Of a stretch of DNA of 64,000 bases, positions 1 through 11,644 are shown one piece after another. Each line of letters begins with the position of its first letter. Positions within the stretch are counted from its first letter, which is position 1. This DNA comes from Theristus sp. LFF4_11 (taxonomy: Eukaryota > Nematoda > Chromadorea > Monhysterida > Xyalidae). The notes below the pieces were generated by a model. The model saw nothing but the letters and a program-made list of their open reading frames with translations. It was not told the DNA's origin and searched no databases. The translations under genes and the position numbers were made by a program. The stretch spans positions 37,700-101,699 of the forward strand of contig JASANC010001387.1 of NCBI GenBank assembly GCA_030248135.1. The letters are read 5' to 3'.

Positions 1-1029
1 TTCTCCGCCTCCGTTCGTGCAAACAGACGACCTTCGCCAACGTTTCCGTGGAGATGTTTTTTGCAATGGCCTTTCGCTTCTTCCCATCCCGCTAGAAGGC
101 CAATCTTGTAGAAGCAGACGGTTTTGCCCGAAGGAACCTGAATGAAACAAAACACGCCTCGATTGGAATTGTGCTTGCTGAGAAGAGAAGTGCGAGCAGT
201 TTCTTCATCTGGCACGTCATGTCACGGAATTTCACGTCATGACACGAGGTGAAGTGACGTGATCAACAGCACACATACAACTCTATTTAAGCAAAGTATG
301 TAAGAAGGTGCCTCGCCTCTTTATGAAGATAAATCGTTTTGATGTTATTCCCCTCATCAGACGCCACCGCGCTTTGGCAGATGTCGGTGTCTGTTTTAAA
401 CAATCATGGTTGTTAAAAGCTAGAATAAAATTCATTTCATGCATTTCATTTCGCAAGACACGCACACCTACTCCAATGAAACCGTAAAAAAGCATAATAT
501 GGGCGGACAGACGCCTTACGCCAGAAAACTATGCCGCCAGTGTATCCATAGCTCTCTACTCTAATACAGTAACTACACTGGTTTTCGACAAAAACTTTCG
601 GATTCTCTCCGCTTCATGGATATAGCAACCGAAACAGGTCACCGAAACCGAAATCGGGCTGAGATCACTGGTGCCCCCAGGACATAGAGCGGGGCTTGGA
701 GGCTGTCCCCCTCACGTGGCGAGGGTATTGGTCCCACGGGATGGTGAGCCGTCCGTTCCCCAAACCCACCGGAGTCTGGTACCTTCGGGTTTTCGAAATC
801 GGTGGGGGAGGCGCTTCAAATATAATTTAAAAAATTTAATAATGCATCAGCTGCAGTGCACGCTCACGTGCAGGCTGGGGCACCACCAATTGCGCAGTGC
901 AGCCGCAATCAACAGTAAGGGGGGGGTAACCCAATATGAAGAAGGGGGGGGGTAACACGATTTACCTGTAGCTCCCCAACACGTCTGCAGCAACAAGCCA
1001 ATGAGCATCAACCAAATCGACCACCACAT
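1..1029 (-). CDS. Secreted C-type-lectin-like protein, copy 0 (partial, cut by window edge)
   Basis: Exon 1 is 966-1029 and exon 2 ends at 208, continuing beyond base 1. Exon 1 encodes a signal peptide starting MWWSIWLMLIGLLLQ and ends in phase 1 at a GTAAAT donor. Exon 2 opens after a CCAG acceptor and carries the start of a CTLD: the long-form cysteine region, then WEEA, GHC and the RLFA stretch. Exon 2 is open as far as it can be read, and unlike copy 1 it keeps an Arg codon where copy 1 has a stop. Exons 3 and 4 lie outside the window. Copy 0 is closest to copy 3 (same MWW start and ARTEAEN variant), while copies 1 and 2 resemble each other. Ligand unknown. The family call rests on the CTLD cysteine/tryptophan pattern shared with intact copy 2. 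Confidence 0.7.
209..965 (-). other. Intron 1 of lectin copy 0, with an embedded SINE-like unit
   Basis: This intron is collinear with the introns 1 of copies 1, 2 and 3. It holds a conserved segment (about 280-500) also found at 10,490-10,715, 21,890-22,095 and 23,758-23,975. The ORFs in that segment are incidental. About 660-845 is a SINE-like unit whose 3' part (TGGTACCTTCGGGTTTTC, then an A/T-rich tail) is shared with the tRNA-derived unit at 32,708-32,940. Confidence 0.6.
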
Positions 1030-1080
1030 CTTGAAACAGCAGCAGATGTTGACTGTAGCCAGTGTTGAAATAAAATGGCC

Positions 1081-2175
1081 AGACGGAGTGCTACATTATG
1101 AAAGAAATGCACATTGCACATGCATCTTCATCAAAAATCCATTCCACTGGTACGGGTGCAGCGGCTGCACACGCACAGCATCTACTCATCTGTGGAGAAG
1201 TGTCGGGAACCTATCTGTGATACTTGTCGATGTGGAAAATGGACCAGAAAACAAACTGGAATGATGAACTGATTCCATTCAGCGTTGCATTATCAGTCTG
1301 TCCTTCAATTCACCAGTTTTTTTTTAATTATTTCAAAGGCTGTGAGCTCTGCATCTGTCTGCCTGTCTGTTCCCTCTGCTGTGCCACAGTGCAAGCAAAA
1401 AAAGTGACGGTGCTGTTCTGTTTGACGTGAGTCGTGAGGCATACAAATAATATAAACTTGATTGATTTATGAAAATCGGCTAAAATCACTTTTCAGTGAT
1501 GTTTTCGTGTCTCTTGTTCAGTTCAGTTTCAGAGATCCTCCGATTTCCGTCTGCGATTGCTGCCTGATTGGATTGTACTGTGCCATAGTGAGTTTGGCTG
1601 CCACAAATTTTTGATAGTGCACAAAGTTTTGAACAACCGATCTAATGTGCGTCTAGAAATTGTTCGTCGTTGTAGCCTGGTGGTGATACCACCAATTTGT
1701 ATCAGTGATACAAATATCATGATATCACCAGTGATACAACGATTCGTTTTTCATTTGTTTTTCTGGGCAAGCCAATCAACCAACCGACCTTCATTTCGAA
1801 TTTCATTTTAAGATTTCTGTTTCTGGTCATCATGGTCTTGTGCATTATGCAACCAATCACCGTGTCACTTGTTTGTTTCTCTGGGTCAACCAATCAGAAT
1901 CTCTGGTATCTCTTGAGATCGCGAAAAACGGCCGAAAGCACACGAATGGCGCCGCTTCAGCTTCTTCACCACGTTCCTTAATTCAAGAAGTTGCAACAAG
2001 GAATTGCTTTTTCTCTTTTTGATTGAAAAACTAAGCGACAGAAAACTAAATGAGTTTGGCTGCCACACCTTTTTAAAACGTCTATTTCTGTTTGCAAAGC
2101 GTGATTACTTATAATTCACGCTCCGGTTTTCTTTTTGCTGTTTAGTACAAATTATTTCTTTCCCTATGTAGGCCA
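1081..2175. mobile_element. About 1.1-kb insertion upstream of lectin copy 0
   Basis: The sequence on either side of this block is continuous upstream of copy 3 (23,160-23,200), so the block is extra in copy 0. Its first part (about 1,082-1,270) is an inverted match to 11,820-12,005 upstream of copy 1, so it is itself repetitive. No coding sequence was recognised. Exact ends and duplications were not determined. Confidence 0.5.
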
Positions 2176-2960
2176 ACCCAGATGCAGATGCACTTGTTGC
2201 TGGATGATGATTTGATTGATGCTGTTGCGGTTTTGTATTGGAGACTTCTTGTTGGACAGTTTTGTGATGCGAAGATGAAAGTGAAAAACGCAGAGGGAAT
2301 GAACACTTTCATCCGTTTGGGGGTTTTAGTCAGCACGGTCAGTTACTGTTAGGTTGGTTTGTCGTACTAAATCAAACCACTGATGTTGGCAGACGTTGCC
2401 TAAACTAGCCTAAACCAAAACCTATCTTAATCATAAAGTCTAATTTTGAGCTAAACATTATCCTGACCTAATCCTAACCTAAGCCAAGCCTTTTCAAGAT
2501 GGAAGATGTCAGAACAACTGCGTTTTGAACAAGTTCTTGTTGGGGCCGGTGCGTGTGCACGCGCGCTAGTGGATCATGAGCATGAGCATGCCGATGCCCG
2601 TGCACGTGCGCTTTAGTAATGAAGCTTTAGGTACTGTTACGTGTTTGTGACCGTTTTAAATTTTTTGAAAACTTAACCATTTTCTTCTAAATGTTTCGGA
2701 CTAATTTTTAAGTTGTCTCATATTTGAAATCTGATGTTTCACGGTGTTTTTCTTATAAAAGAGTGACGCTTATTTTTCACGATACATGTCTGTTTTTAAC
2801 CGGTTTTACCTTCATGTGTGTTTTGCACCACGTGAAAGCTTTATACCGGTACTGTACATTAATGTGTTCTTGTTTCCTTTGTAGAAATGTACTCACGTAT
2901 TCAGTTCCGTTACAAACAGTTCATACACCATGAATCCAGTTTTAACATAACGAACGACTC
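2176..2960. repeat. Upstream segment shared by lectin copies 0 and 3
   Basis: This block is an inverted near-identical match of 22,490-23,165. It lies 5' of copy 0 as the other lies 5' of copy 3. It includes the CACGTG-containing stretch near 2,830 and short (C)CTAACCTAAGCC runs near 2,475. The same distal part recurs at 14,232-14,400 and 27,970-28,110. No gene is seen in it. Confidence 0.65.
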
Positions 2961-2969
2961 AAGTTTAAG

Positions 2970-3477
2970 ATTATCTAAAAATGCGTGAGACGCATATAAA
3001 AGGAGGAATATGGCCTTGTGTAAGCAGTGAAAGACTTGGCTCGACAACGCTTTTCAAGTCTCTGATGTGGTACACACGGATACAAGTACATAAGAGTCAT
3101 ATTTTTGCGCCGTTTATTTATGATTTCGGTTGCACATGGCAACCCTCGTGCTTTGTATTGTAGACAAATGACCTTTCACATTTGCGGATTTCGGGCATTT
3201 AGCGACCACTAAAACTACTAAAATAACAATCAGACTTTAGCTCGCTGACACTGGTTTGTTCAGGACAAATTGTATCGCAGAAGCATTGCGGAACGCAAGG
3301 TCTCCTGTGGCAAAGGCAATGACTCACGGGACAGACGGTTTATCCTGCCACACTAGTTGAAGGTGACACCGGTAAAAAAGGTGAAAATCAACGGAAGACA
3401 ACTCCTTTTTGTCACTGGTGCTGGTGTGTACACAGCGGTGCGTACGTTAACAACAACGAAAAAGCTACATGCAACAG
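2970..3477. mobile_element. Half copy of the 1-kb TIR element at 5,672-6,701
   Basis: It reads from the same 145-bp terminus (with a GCATATAAAAGGAGG core) into interior sequence matching 6,701 back to about 6,234 in reverse. It then stops abruptly at the 3' flank of lectin copy 1. The second terminus is missing, so it is truncated. Confidence 0.65.
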
Positions 3478-3771
3478 CCCCCATTCACGGCCAACGACAA
3501 CAGAAGCGGAGAACCCACTGCGATGGCGACATACAACCACGGTTCCCAAATGCTCTCTCCAGCGGTGGTTGCTCTGGAGCAAAACTTTTCAGTTGAAATG
3601 TTTGTTTCAATAAGATGAATGAAGTGCTAGCAGCGTTTTAAAATTGAAAGATCATTTGGTGCAGCGGCTCTTTCCAACGGCAAAACATCATTGGTGTACT
3701 AGGAAAATGTCCGCTATTTTGCGACATACGTGGCTTTTTCGTCCACAGTGTTGCGCAGTGCCCATTGTAAT

Positions 3772-4228
3772 ACCGTATTACCCCCATTATCCCCCCACCA
3801 TTAATCCCCCCCAATAAACCCCCACCCCCACGACAAGTTTCCGAATAATCCCCCCCCCCCAAATAATCCCCCATGGGGGTTAATTGGAAACCTGTTTGAA
3901 ACACATACCCAGCGAATTCAGTGGCTGAATGCAGTGACATTGGTGAAATTGTGCTACCAAAGGCCCCAAAGGGATGAGTTAATGGTAATTTCATTACAAA
4001 AGGCTGTTACAAAAGGAAATCTCTATGAAAAGTAGAAGTTTCTGCGACTTTCTTGCCTGCCATGCAAGGTATTGTATTTTTGCTATTTTTCAACAAACCC
4101 CCACCTCTAGAATTTGTTTGTAAATACACCCCCCCCCCCCACCAATAATCCCCCCACCAATAAACCCCCACCCCTAAAAGTCGCTGACGTATTAACCCCC
4201 CGTGGGGGTTTATTGGAGGTAATACGGT
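3772..4228. mobile_element. C/G-run MITE, copy M1
   Basis: The ends are ACCGTATTAC and GTAATACGGT. The arms consist of spaced C or G runs separated by AATAA/TTATT, with a CCCCCATGGGGG palindrome. The collinear region downstream of copy 2 (about 17,975) reads straight through without it, which defines an empty site at a TA dinucleotide. It is 457 bp and non-coding. Confidence 0.85.
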
Positions 4229-4580
4229 ATAGTGAAGTGCGAAAACTTGAAACCAATAGCTTACGGTAACTGCGGTGTTCTGTCTCGACACGATCTTGCA
4301 CCAAGACCGTAAACTCCGTATCGGCTCAGTGTTTTCGCATTTCACTCACTGCCTCTTTGTGTGCTCACAAACTTTGTGACATTCGTTGTCCTCTCCGTTG
4401 TGTTTGGCTCGAGTGCAGACGACGACGTGGGCACGATAGGAGGCTCGGTGGGGGGCGGAGTCGGCTGCTCGGTGCTAGGAGGGGGTGGGGTTGTGGTTGT
4501 GGGCGGTTCTGGAAATAATATATATTTGGTCTGTGCATGTTTTTTAAACGTAAAAGCCAACGTGCACCACACAACGCAGT

Positions 4581-4765
4581 GTCACCCTCGTGGCCTGGTG
4601 GTAGTGCGTTAGACTACAGTCTGTGCGCTAGGGGATCGAGCCCCCGCCGAGGGGTGTATGGGCACTTAATGACAGAACAAAACTCGATGGGCTCCCTACT
4701 CAATAACGTTCTGTACACTTCTCCAGGTTAGCCCTGGTTAAAAACCTTGCCTAAAAATCCCAACA
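4581..4765 (+). repeat. tRNA-derived SINE in intron 3 of lectin copy 1
   Basis: The head has a tRNA-like A box (GTGGCCTGGTGGTAGTGCG) and a B-box-like GATCGAGCCCC, followed by a body with CTCGATGGGC and TTAGCCCTGG. The same family occurs at 19,028, 26,207, 36,766, 51,178 and elsewhere in the window. Confidence 0.8.
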
Positions 4766-5671
4766 ACAAAAAAACAACAACGCTTTTGATTCCAATTGTG
4801 ACACTTTCATCCAATTTGAAAAGCCGCACAAAAAACTGTTCAAACTCAAAAATCTAATCGACAAAAATACCAAGGGTGATCTGGCAAAGAAATGGCAGCG
4901 AATTCGAGCAGTAATCCCTGTTTTCATCTGGTCGAAATCGACTTCTTTCTTGTTCCACATATACACTTGGGCAGTAACCATCTTTGTTTTTCTCACCACC
5001 GATCCACAGAGAATATGAAGAATAATCGTAACTATTCTGAAATTTTCAAATGTCTAGTGGCATGAAAAACGGCCGTGCGTTTTTTCGAACCATTCTCGTG
5101 AGACCGTGAGGCAGCGTGGCACACCATTGCACGGGCACGATTCTACACCTGCTGCACTTAAACTACAGGATGGCGCGGAAGTGGTGGTGGCCACCACTTT
5201 GTTCTGTATTACTGTTTTGTTGCCAGTTATTTCCAGAGTACCCATAGCCCTAAAAAAAAACACATTGCGACGAGTTCCGAAATGCTGCAACAGTGTCAAA
5301 CAGTTTCTCATCAGTGCGCAGGCTAACCGTTAGATTCACAGCAATCTCCGCTGCGAGTGTCTTGCCGTTGTCCACAATGACGTTCTCCGCCTCCTTTCGT
5401 GCAAACAGACGACCTTCGCCAACGTTTCCGTGGAGATGTTTTTTGCAATGGCCTTTCGCTTCTTCCCATCCCGCTAGAAGGCCAACCTTGTAGAAGCAGA
5501 CGGTTTTGCCCGAAGGAACCTGAATGAAACAAAACACGCCTCAATTGGAATTGTGTTTGCTGAGAAGTGAAGTGCGAGCAGTTTCTTCATCTGGCACGTG
5601 ATGTCACCACGGAATTTCACGTCATGACACGAGGTGAAGTGACGAGGTCAATAGCACACATACAACTCTAT

Positions 5672-6701
5672 TATCTAAAAATGCGGGAGACGCATATAAA
5701 AGGAGGAATATGGCCTTGTGTAAGCAGTGAAAGACTTGGCTCGACAACGCTTTTCAAGTCTCTGATGTGGTACACATGGATACAAGTACATAAGAGTCAT
5801 ATTTTTGCGCCGCGTTTGTTGTTTAAAAGCTTGCTGAAAAGCGTAAAAACTTTGAAGTTATCTAGATATTTTCAATTGTCCTCTTCAGTTTAGTCGAAAA
5901 TCACATCATGTGCGAAATTCTGTATAGCATGGCCGAATAAATGAGGCTGTCCATCAAGGCGGGATTAGTCGCTGACTATGAGTTGTCTTTTTCAAAAATG
6001 CCAACATAATTTCCAATCAGGTTGCAAGGGAGAAAGAATGAACAGAATAATACGGATAATCCATTAGTTTAAAAAAAACGCGTCAAATTTGGCATACAAT
6101 TTGGTTTCTGAACTTCTTTTTCTTTCATTCAAAATTCGCGCGCTCCTTGCACCCTGAAAAAAACTGCCATGTTTAATCGGCTATACTGTAAATTCTGTGC
6201 AAAAAACAGAAACATCAGAGATTGCAAAACATTGCTGCATGTAGCTTTATCGTTGTTGCTGACGTACGCACCGCTGTGCACACAGCAGCACCAGTGCAAA
6301 AAGCGTTGTCTTCCGTTGATTTTCACCTTTTTACCAAACTCTTGTGACAGGATAAACCGGTGAGTCATTGCCACAGAAGGAGACCTTGCGTTCCCAATGC
6401 CTCTTCGATAACTTTGTGCAAACCAGTGTCAGCGATCTAAAGTCTGATCGTTATTTTAGTGGTTTTAGAGGTCGCTAAATGCTAGAAAAAAGCAAATGGG
6501 AAAGTTTCATTTGTCTACAATGTACGAGGGTTGCCACTTGCAACCGAAATAAAAAATAGACGGCGCAAAAATATGACTCTTATGTACTTGTATCCATGTG
6601 TACCACATCAGAGACTTGAAAAGCGTTGTCGAGCCAAGTCTTTCACTGCTTACACAAGGCCATATTCCTCCTTTTATATGCGTCTCCCGCATTTTTAGAT
6701 A
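5672..6701. mobile_element. 1-kb TIR element in intron 1 of lectin copy 1
   Basis: About 145-bp terminal inverted repeats run 5,672-5,815 and 6,557-6,701, starting TATCTAAAAATGCGGGAGAC and containing TATAAAAGG. The interior has no transposase ORF. It interrupts a stretch that is continuous in copies 0, 2 and 3 (CAACTCTATTTAAGC), which gives a paralogous empty site. Confidence 0.8.
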
Positions 6702-6789
6702 ATATTCTGACTTTTACATAAGCCCCAAAGGTCGGACCAAAATCACAATACGTTGGTCACACATTCTTCTAAACCCTGGACAACTCAGG

Positions 6790-9755
6790 TTTTTCATTTT
6801 TCGTTTTAGGCCAATTTCGTCAATGCTATTTTTACGGCCGATTCGCCCAAAATCGTCACGATTCAGTACCTAGAATTGCTCACATAAGAAAACTGACCCA
6901 AAAGCCGTGATCGGCGCAATGAATTACCATGGAAAACACCGATTTCTTGTTTTTCATTTCTGGACCGGTTTCACTAAATTCCACGGCCGATTCGCCCGAA
7001 ATCGTCACGATTCGGTATCTAGAGTTGCTCACATGAAAAAAACTAACACAAAATCCGTGATCAGTGTATTTAATTACCATGGAAAACACCGTTTTGTTTT
7101 TCATTTCTGGACCGATTTCGCCAATTTCTACGGCCGATTTGCCCGAAATCGTCACGATTCGGCATCTAGAGTTGCTCACATGAAAAAAACTAACACAAAA
7201 TCCGTGATCAGTGTATTTAATTACCATGGAAAACACCGTTTTGTTTTTCATTTCTGGACCGATTTCGCCAATTTCTACGGCCGATTCGTCCGAAATCGTC
7301 ACGATTCGGTATCTAGAGTTGCTCACATGAAAAAAACTAACACAAAATCCGTGATCAGTGTATTTAATTACCATGGAAAACACCGTTTTGTTTTTCATTT
7401 CTGGACCGATTTCGCCAATTTCTACGGCCGATTTGCCCGAAATCGTCACGATTCGGTATCTAGAGTTGCTCACATAAAAAACTAACCCAAAATCCGTGAT
7501 CAGTGCATTGAATTACCATGGAAAACGCCGTTTTCTTTTTTTTCATTTCTGGACCGATTTCGCTGTAGTCCACGGCCGACTCGCCCGAAATCGTCACGAT
7601 TCGGTAACTAGAGTTGCTCACTTAAAAAAAACTAACACAAAATCCGTGATCAGCGCATTGAATTACCCTGGAAAACACCCTTTTCTTATTTTTCGTTTCT
7701 GGACCGATTTCGCCAATTTCCACGGCCGATTCGCCCGAAATCGTCACGGTTCAGCATCTAGAGTAGCTCACGTAAGAAAACTAACCAAAATCCGTGATCA
7801 CCGCATTGAATTACCCTGGAAAACATCTTTTTCTTGTTTTTCGTTTCCGGACCGATTTCGCCAATTTCCACGACCGATTCGCCCGAAATCGTCACGATTC
7901 AGTATCTAGAGTTGCTCACATAAGAAAACTAATCGAAAATCCGTGGTCAGCGCATTGAATTACCATGGAAAACACCCTTTTCTTGTTTTTCGTTTCTGGA
8001 CCGATTTCGCCAATTTCCACGGCCGATTCGCCCGAAATCGTCACGATTCAGCATCTAGAGTTGCTCACGTAAGAAAACTAACCCAAAATTCGTGATCAGC
8101 GCATTGAATTACCCTGGAAAACACCCTTTTCTTGTTTTTCGTTTCTGGACCGATTTCGCCAATTTCGACGGCCGATTCGCCCGAAATCGTCACGATTCAG
8201 TATCTAGAGTTGCTCACGTAAGAAAACTAACCCAAAATCCGTGATCAGCGCATTGAATTACTCTGGAAAACACCCTTTTCTTGTTTTTCGTTTCTGGACC
8301 GATTTCGCCAATTTCGACGGCCGATTCGCCCGAAATCGTCACGATTCGGTATCTAGAGTTGCTCACATAAGAAAACTAACCCAAAATCCGTGATCAGCGC
8401 ATTGAATTACCATGGAAAACACCGATTTCTTGTTTTTCATTTCTGGACCGGTTTCACTAAATTCCACGGCCGATTCGCCCGAAATCGTCACGATTCGGTA
8501 TCTAGAGTTGCTCACATGAAAAAACTAACACAAAATCCGTGATCAGTGTATTTAATTACCATGGAAAACACCGTTTTGTTTTTCATTTCTGGACCGATTT
8601 CGCCAATTTCTACGGCCGATTTGCCCGAAATCGTCACGATTCGGTATCTAGAGTTGCTCACATAAAAAACTAACCCAAAATCCGTGATCAGTGCATTGAA
8701 TTACCATGGAAAACGCCGTTTTCTTTTTTTTCATTTCTGGACCGATTTCGCTGTAGTCCACGGCCGACTCGCCCGAAATCGTCACGATTCGGTAACTAGA
8801 GTTGCTCACTTGAAAAAAACTAACACAAAATCCGTGATCAGCGCATTGAATTACCCTGGAAAACACCCTTTTCTTATTTTTCGTTTCTGGACCGATTTCG
8901 CCAATTTCCACGGCCGATTCGCCCGAAATCGTCACGGTTCAGCATCTAGAGTAGCTCACGTAAGAAAACTAACCAAAATCCGTGATCACCGCATTGAATT
9001 ACCCTGGAAAACATCTTTTTCTTGTTTTTCGTTTCCGGACCGATTTCGCCAATTTCCACGACCGATTCGCCCGAAATCGTCACGATTCAGTATCTAGAGT
9101 TGCTCACATAAGAAAACTAATCCAAAATCCGTGATCAGCGCATTGAATTACCATGGAAAACACCCTTTTCTTGTTTTTCGTTTCTGGACCGATTTCGCCA
9201 ATTTCCACGGCCGATTCGCCCGAAATCGTCACGATTCAGCATCTAGAGTTGCTCACGTAAGAAAACTAACCCAAAATTCGTGATCAGCGCATTGAATTAC
9301 CCTGGAAAACACCCTTTTCTTGTTTTTCGTTTCTGGACCGATTTCGCCAATTTCGACGGCCGATTCGCCCGAAATCGTCACGATTCAGTATCTAGAGTTG
9401 CTCACGTAAGAAAACTAACCCAAAATCCGTGATCAGCGCATTGAATTACTCTGGAAAACACCCTTTTCTTGTTTTTCGTTTCTGGACCGATTTCGCCAAT
9501 TTCGACGGCCGATTCGCCCGAAATCGTCACGATTCGGTATCTAGAGTTGCTCACATAAGAAAACTAACCCAAAATCCGTAATCAGCGCATTGAATTACCC
9601 TGGAAAACATAGTTTTCTTGTTTTTCATTTCTGGACCGATTTCGCCGATTTCCACGGCCGATTCGCCGGAAATCGTCACGATTCAGCATCTAGAGTTGCT
9701 CACGTAAGAAAACTAACCCAAAATCCGTGATCAGCGCATTGAATTACTACGGACT
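6790..9755. repeat. Satellite array, about 20 units of about 148 bp
   Basis: A core near GATTCGCCCGAAATCGTCAC recurs about 20 times at close to 148-bp spacing. Another conserved part is CCGTGATCAGCGCATTGAAT. The block at 7,496-7,909 is repeated at 8,684-9,097, an offset of 1,188 bp or eight units, so there is higher-order structure. Left of that block the two copies differ by two units. ORFs of 95-197 residues here come from unit length and are not genes. Confidence 0.95.
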
Positions 9756-10490
9756 AGACATTTTTCCTATTATTTTTCGTAGCTCAGACAAAATTTGTAA
9801 GAGTGAAAACTGATACTCAGTCAAAATGCTACGAACTTTCAAAAATGCACAATTTTAACTCAAAAAAGTGCCCGGGCAAAAAAATAAACTAAATTTTCAG
9901 AAAATACGGATGAAATTACCCTAGGAAACATTTTTGTTCAACTGTGAAAGTGTCCCAGCTAAAAATTGAAAGGGCGAACACTTAAAACCAGGTGAAAACC
10001 CTCCAAACAATTAAAAATGCCCAATTTTTTACCCAAAAACAGGGTCTGGGTAAAAAATTAACCCGATTTCCAAAATCTCCGGATGGAATTACCCCAGGGA
10101 ACATTTTTGTTCGACTGTGAAAGTGTTGCAGGCAAAAATTTAAAGGGCGAACACATGTTGATTATTATACATAGCTGAAAAAAAAATACAAAGGGAAAGA
10201 AGTAACACTGTTTTCAGAATAGGTTTTTCGTGTCTACAGCGTATGAAAAGTAGTCGGATAAAAATTTTTTCGCGGCTCCAAGCACAACTTTGGGTGTTCG
10301 TTTCGTGTGCACAGTGCCAAGTTTGTGGCTTATACTATGCTCGCTGGACGCAGCGAGCAAATTTGGAAAAAGCGCGCGAGGGGATAACGGCTCATATTAT
10401 GCGTGATGCGCTGTCCGCTCGCTGGCGCTCGCTCGCGCATCCGCATGATTTTAGCAAAGTATTCTTTCCTCGACTGTTTAATTATTTTAT
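9756..10490. repeat. Diverged repeats and unassigned sequence right of the satellite
   Basis: A phrase with GGAAACATTTTTGTTC, GTGAAAGTGT and AAAGGGCGAACAC occurs twice, near 9,920 and 10,095, about 175 bp apart. From about 10,240 the sequence is unrelated and rich in CGCTCGC. The last about 45 bases before the lectin intron resumes also survive in copy 2 near 21,850. Confidence 0.6.
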
Positions 10491-10937
10491 TTAAGCAAAG
10501 TATGTAAGAAGGTGCCTCGCCTCTTTATGAAGATAAATCGTTTTGATGTTGTTCCTCTCATCAGACGCCACCGCGCTTTGGCAGATGTCAGTCTCTGTTT
10601 TAAGCAATGGTTAAAAATTTTAAGATGGTTAAAAACTAGAATAAAATTCATTTCATGCATTTCATTTCGCAAGACACGCACACCTACTCCAATGAAACCG
10701 TAAAAAAGCATAATATGGCCGGTCAGACGCCTTACGCCAGAAAACTATGCCGCCAGTGAACTCTCTACTCTAATACAGTAACTACACTGGTTTTCGACAA
10801 AAACTTTCGGATTCGCTCCGCTTCACGGATATAGCAACCGAAACAGGTCACCGAAACCGAAATCGGGCTGAGATAACTGATGCCCCCCGGACAGAGAGCG
10901 GGGCTTGGAGGCTGTCCCCCTCACGTGCTTCAAATAT

Positions 10938-11398
10938 ACCGTATTACCCCCAATAAACCCCCATGGGGGATTAATACGTCAGCGACTTTTAGGGGTGGGG
11001 GTTTATTGGTGGGGGGGGGGATTATTGGTGGGGGGGGGTTATTTTACAAAAAATTCTAGGGGTGGGTGTTTGTTGAAAAATGGCAAAAATACATTGCATG
11101 GCAGGCAAGAAAGTCGCAGAAACTTCTACTCTACATAGAAATTTCCTTTTATAACAGCCTTTTGTAATGAAATTACTATTAACTCACCCATTTGGGGCCT
11201 TTGGTAGCACAATTTCATCATTTTCACTGCAACCAGCCACTGAATTCGCTGGGTATGTGTTTCAAACAGGTCTCCAATAATCCCCCATGGGGGATTATTT
11301 GTGGGGGGGGGGATTATTCGGAAACTGGTCGGGGGGTGGGGGTTTATTGGTGGGGGGGGGATTAATGGTGGGGGGGGGTTTAATGGGGGTAATACGGT
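10938..11398. mobile_element. C/G-run MITE, copy M2
   Basis: The ends and C/G-run arms match M1, in the opposite arrangement. The collinear sequences in copy 0 (near 815) and copy 2 (near 22,195) read TTCAAATATAATTT without interruption. This gives an empty site and a TA target duplication. Confidence 0.88.
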
Positions 11399-11644
11399 AA
11401 TTTTAAGAAAGAATGCATCAGCTGCAGTGCACCGCCAGCGTTCGAGCGAGCCTATCTTCTGGAGGTGGTCATCGAAAAGTACACCGCTCACGTGCAGCCT
11501 GGGGCACCACCAATTGCGCAGTGCAGCCGCAATAAACAGTAACAACCAATATGAAGAAAGGGGGGGGGGGTAATACGATTTACCTGTAGCTCCACAACAC
11601 GTCTGCAGCAACAAGCCAATGAGCATCACCCAAATCGACCACAT

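Larger units (their letters stand above)
4342..11644 (-). pseudogene. Secreted C-type-lectin-like gene, copy 1 (nonsense mutation in exon 2)
   Basis: Exons are 11584-11644 (signal peptide, MWSIWVMLIGLLLQ), 5328-5590 (first CTLD half), 4871-5036 (second CTLD half with LWIGGEKNK and PFLCQ) and 4342-4508 (Pro/Thr tail starting EPPTTTTPPPP, ending in TGA). Lengths and phases match copy 2 exactly: 61, 263, 166 and 167 nt. In exon 2 an Arg CGA codon of the other copies is TGA here, a CpG-type transition, so the reading frame stops about 40 residues in. Everything else is open, which suggests recent inactivation or a segregating null allele. Intron 1 is expanded to about 6 kb by a TIR element and a satellite. 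Ligand unknown. If the stop is a base error, the copy would be functional. Confidence 0.75.

Noticed and set aside
4107..4345. Glycine-rich ORFs over the C/G-run MITE
   Set aside because: They arise from G runs in the MITE arms and recur wherever the element is present.
6880..9097. Repeated ORFs of 95-197 residues on both strands
   Set aside because: They follow the satellite unit; no codon bias, start context or domain, and both strands are open equally.
6790..9755. CRISPR-like array
   Set aside because: Whole units repeat with no unique spacers, the unit is about 148 bp, and the host is a eukaryote.
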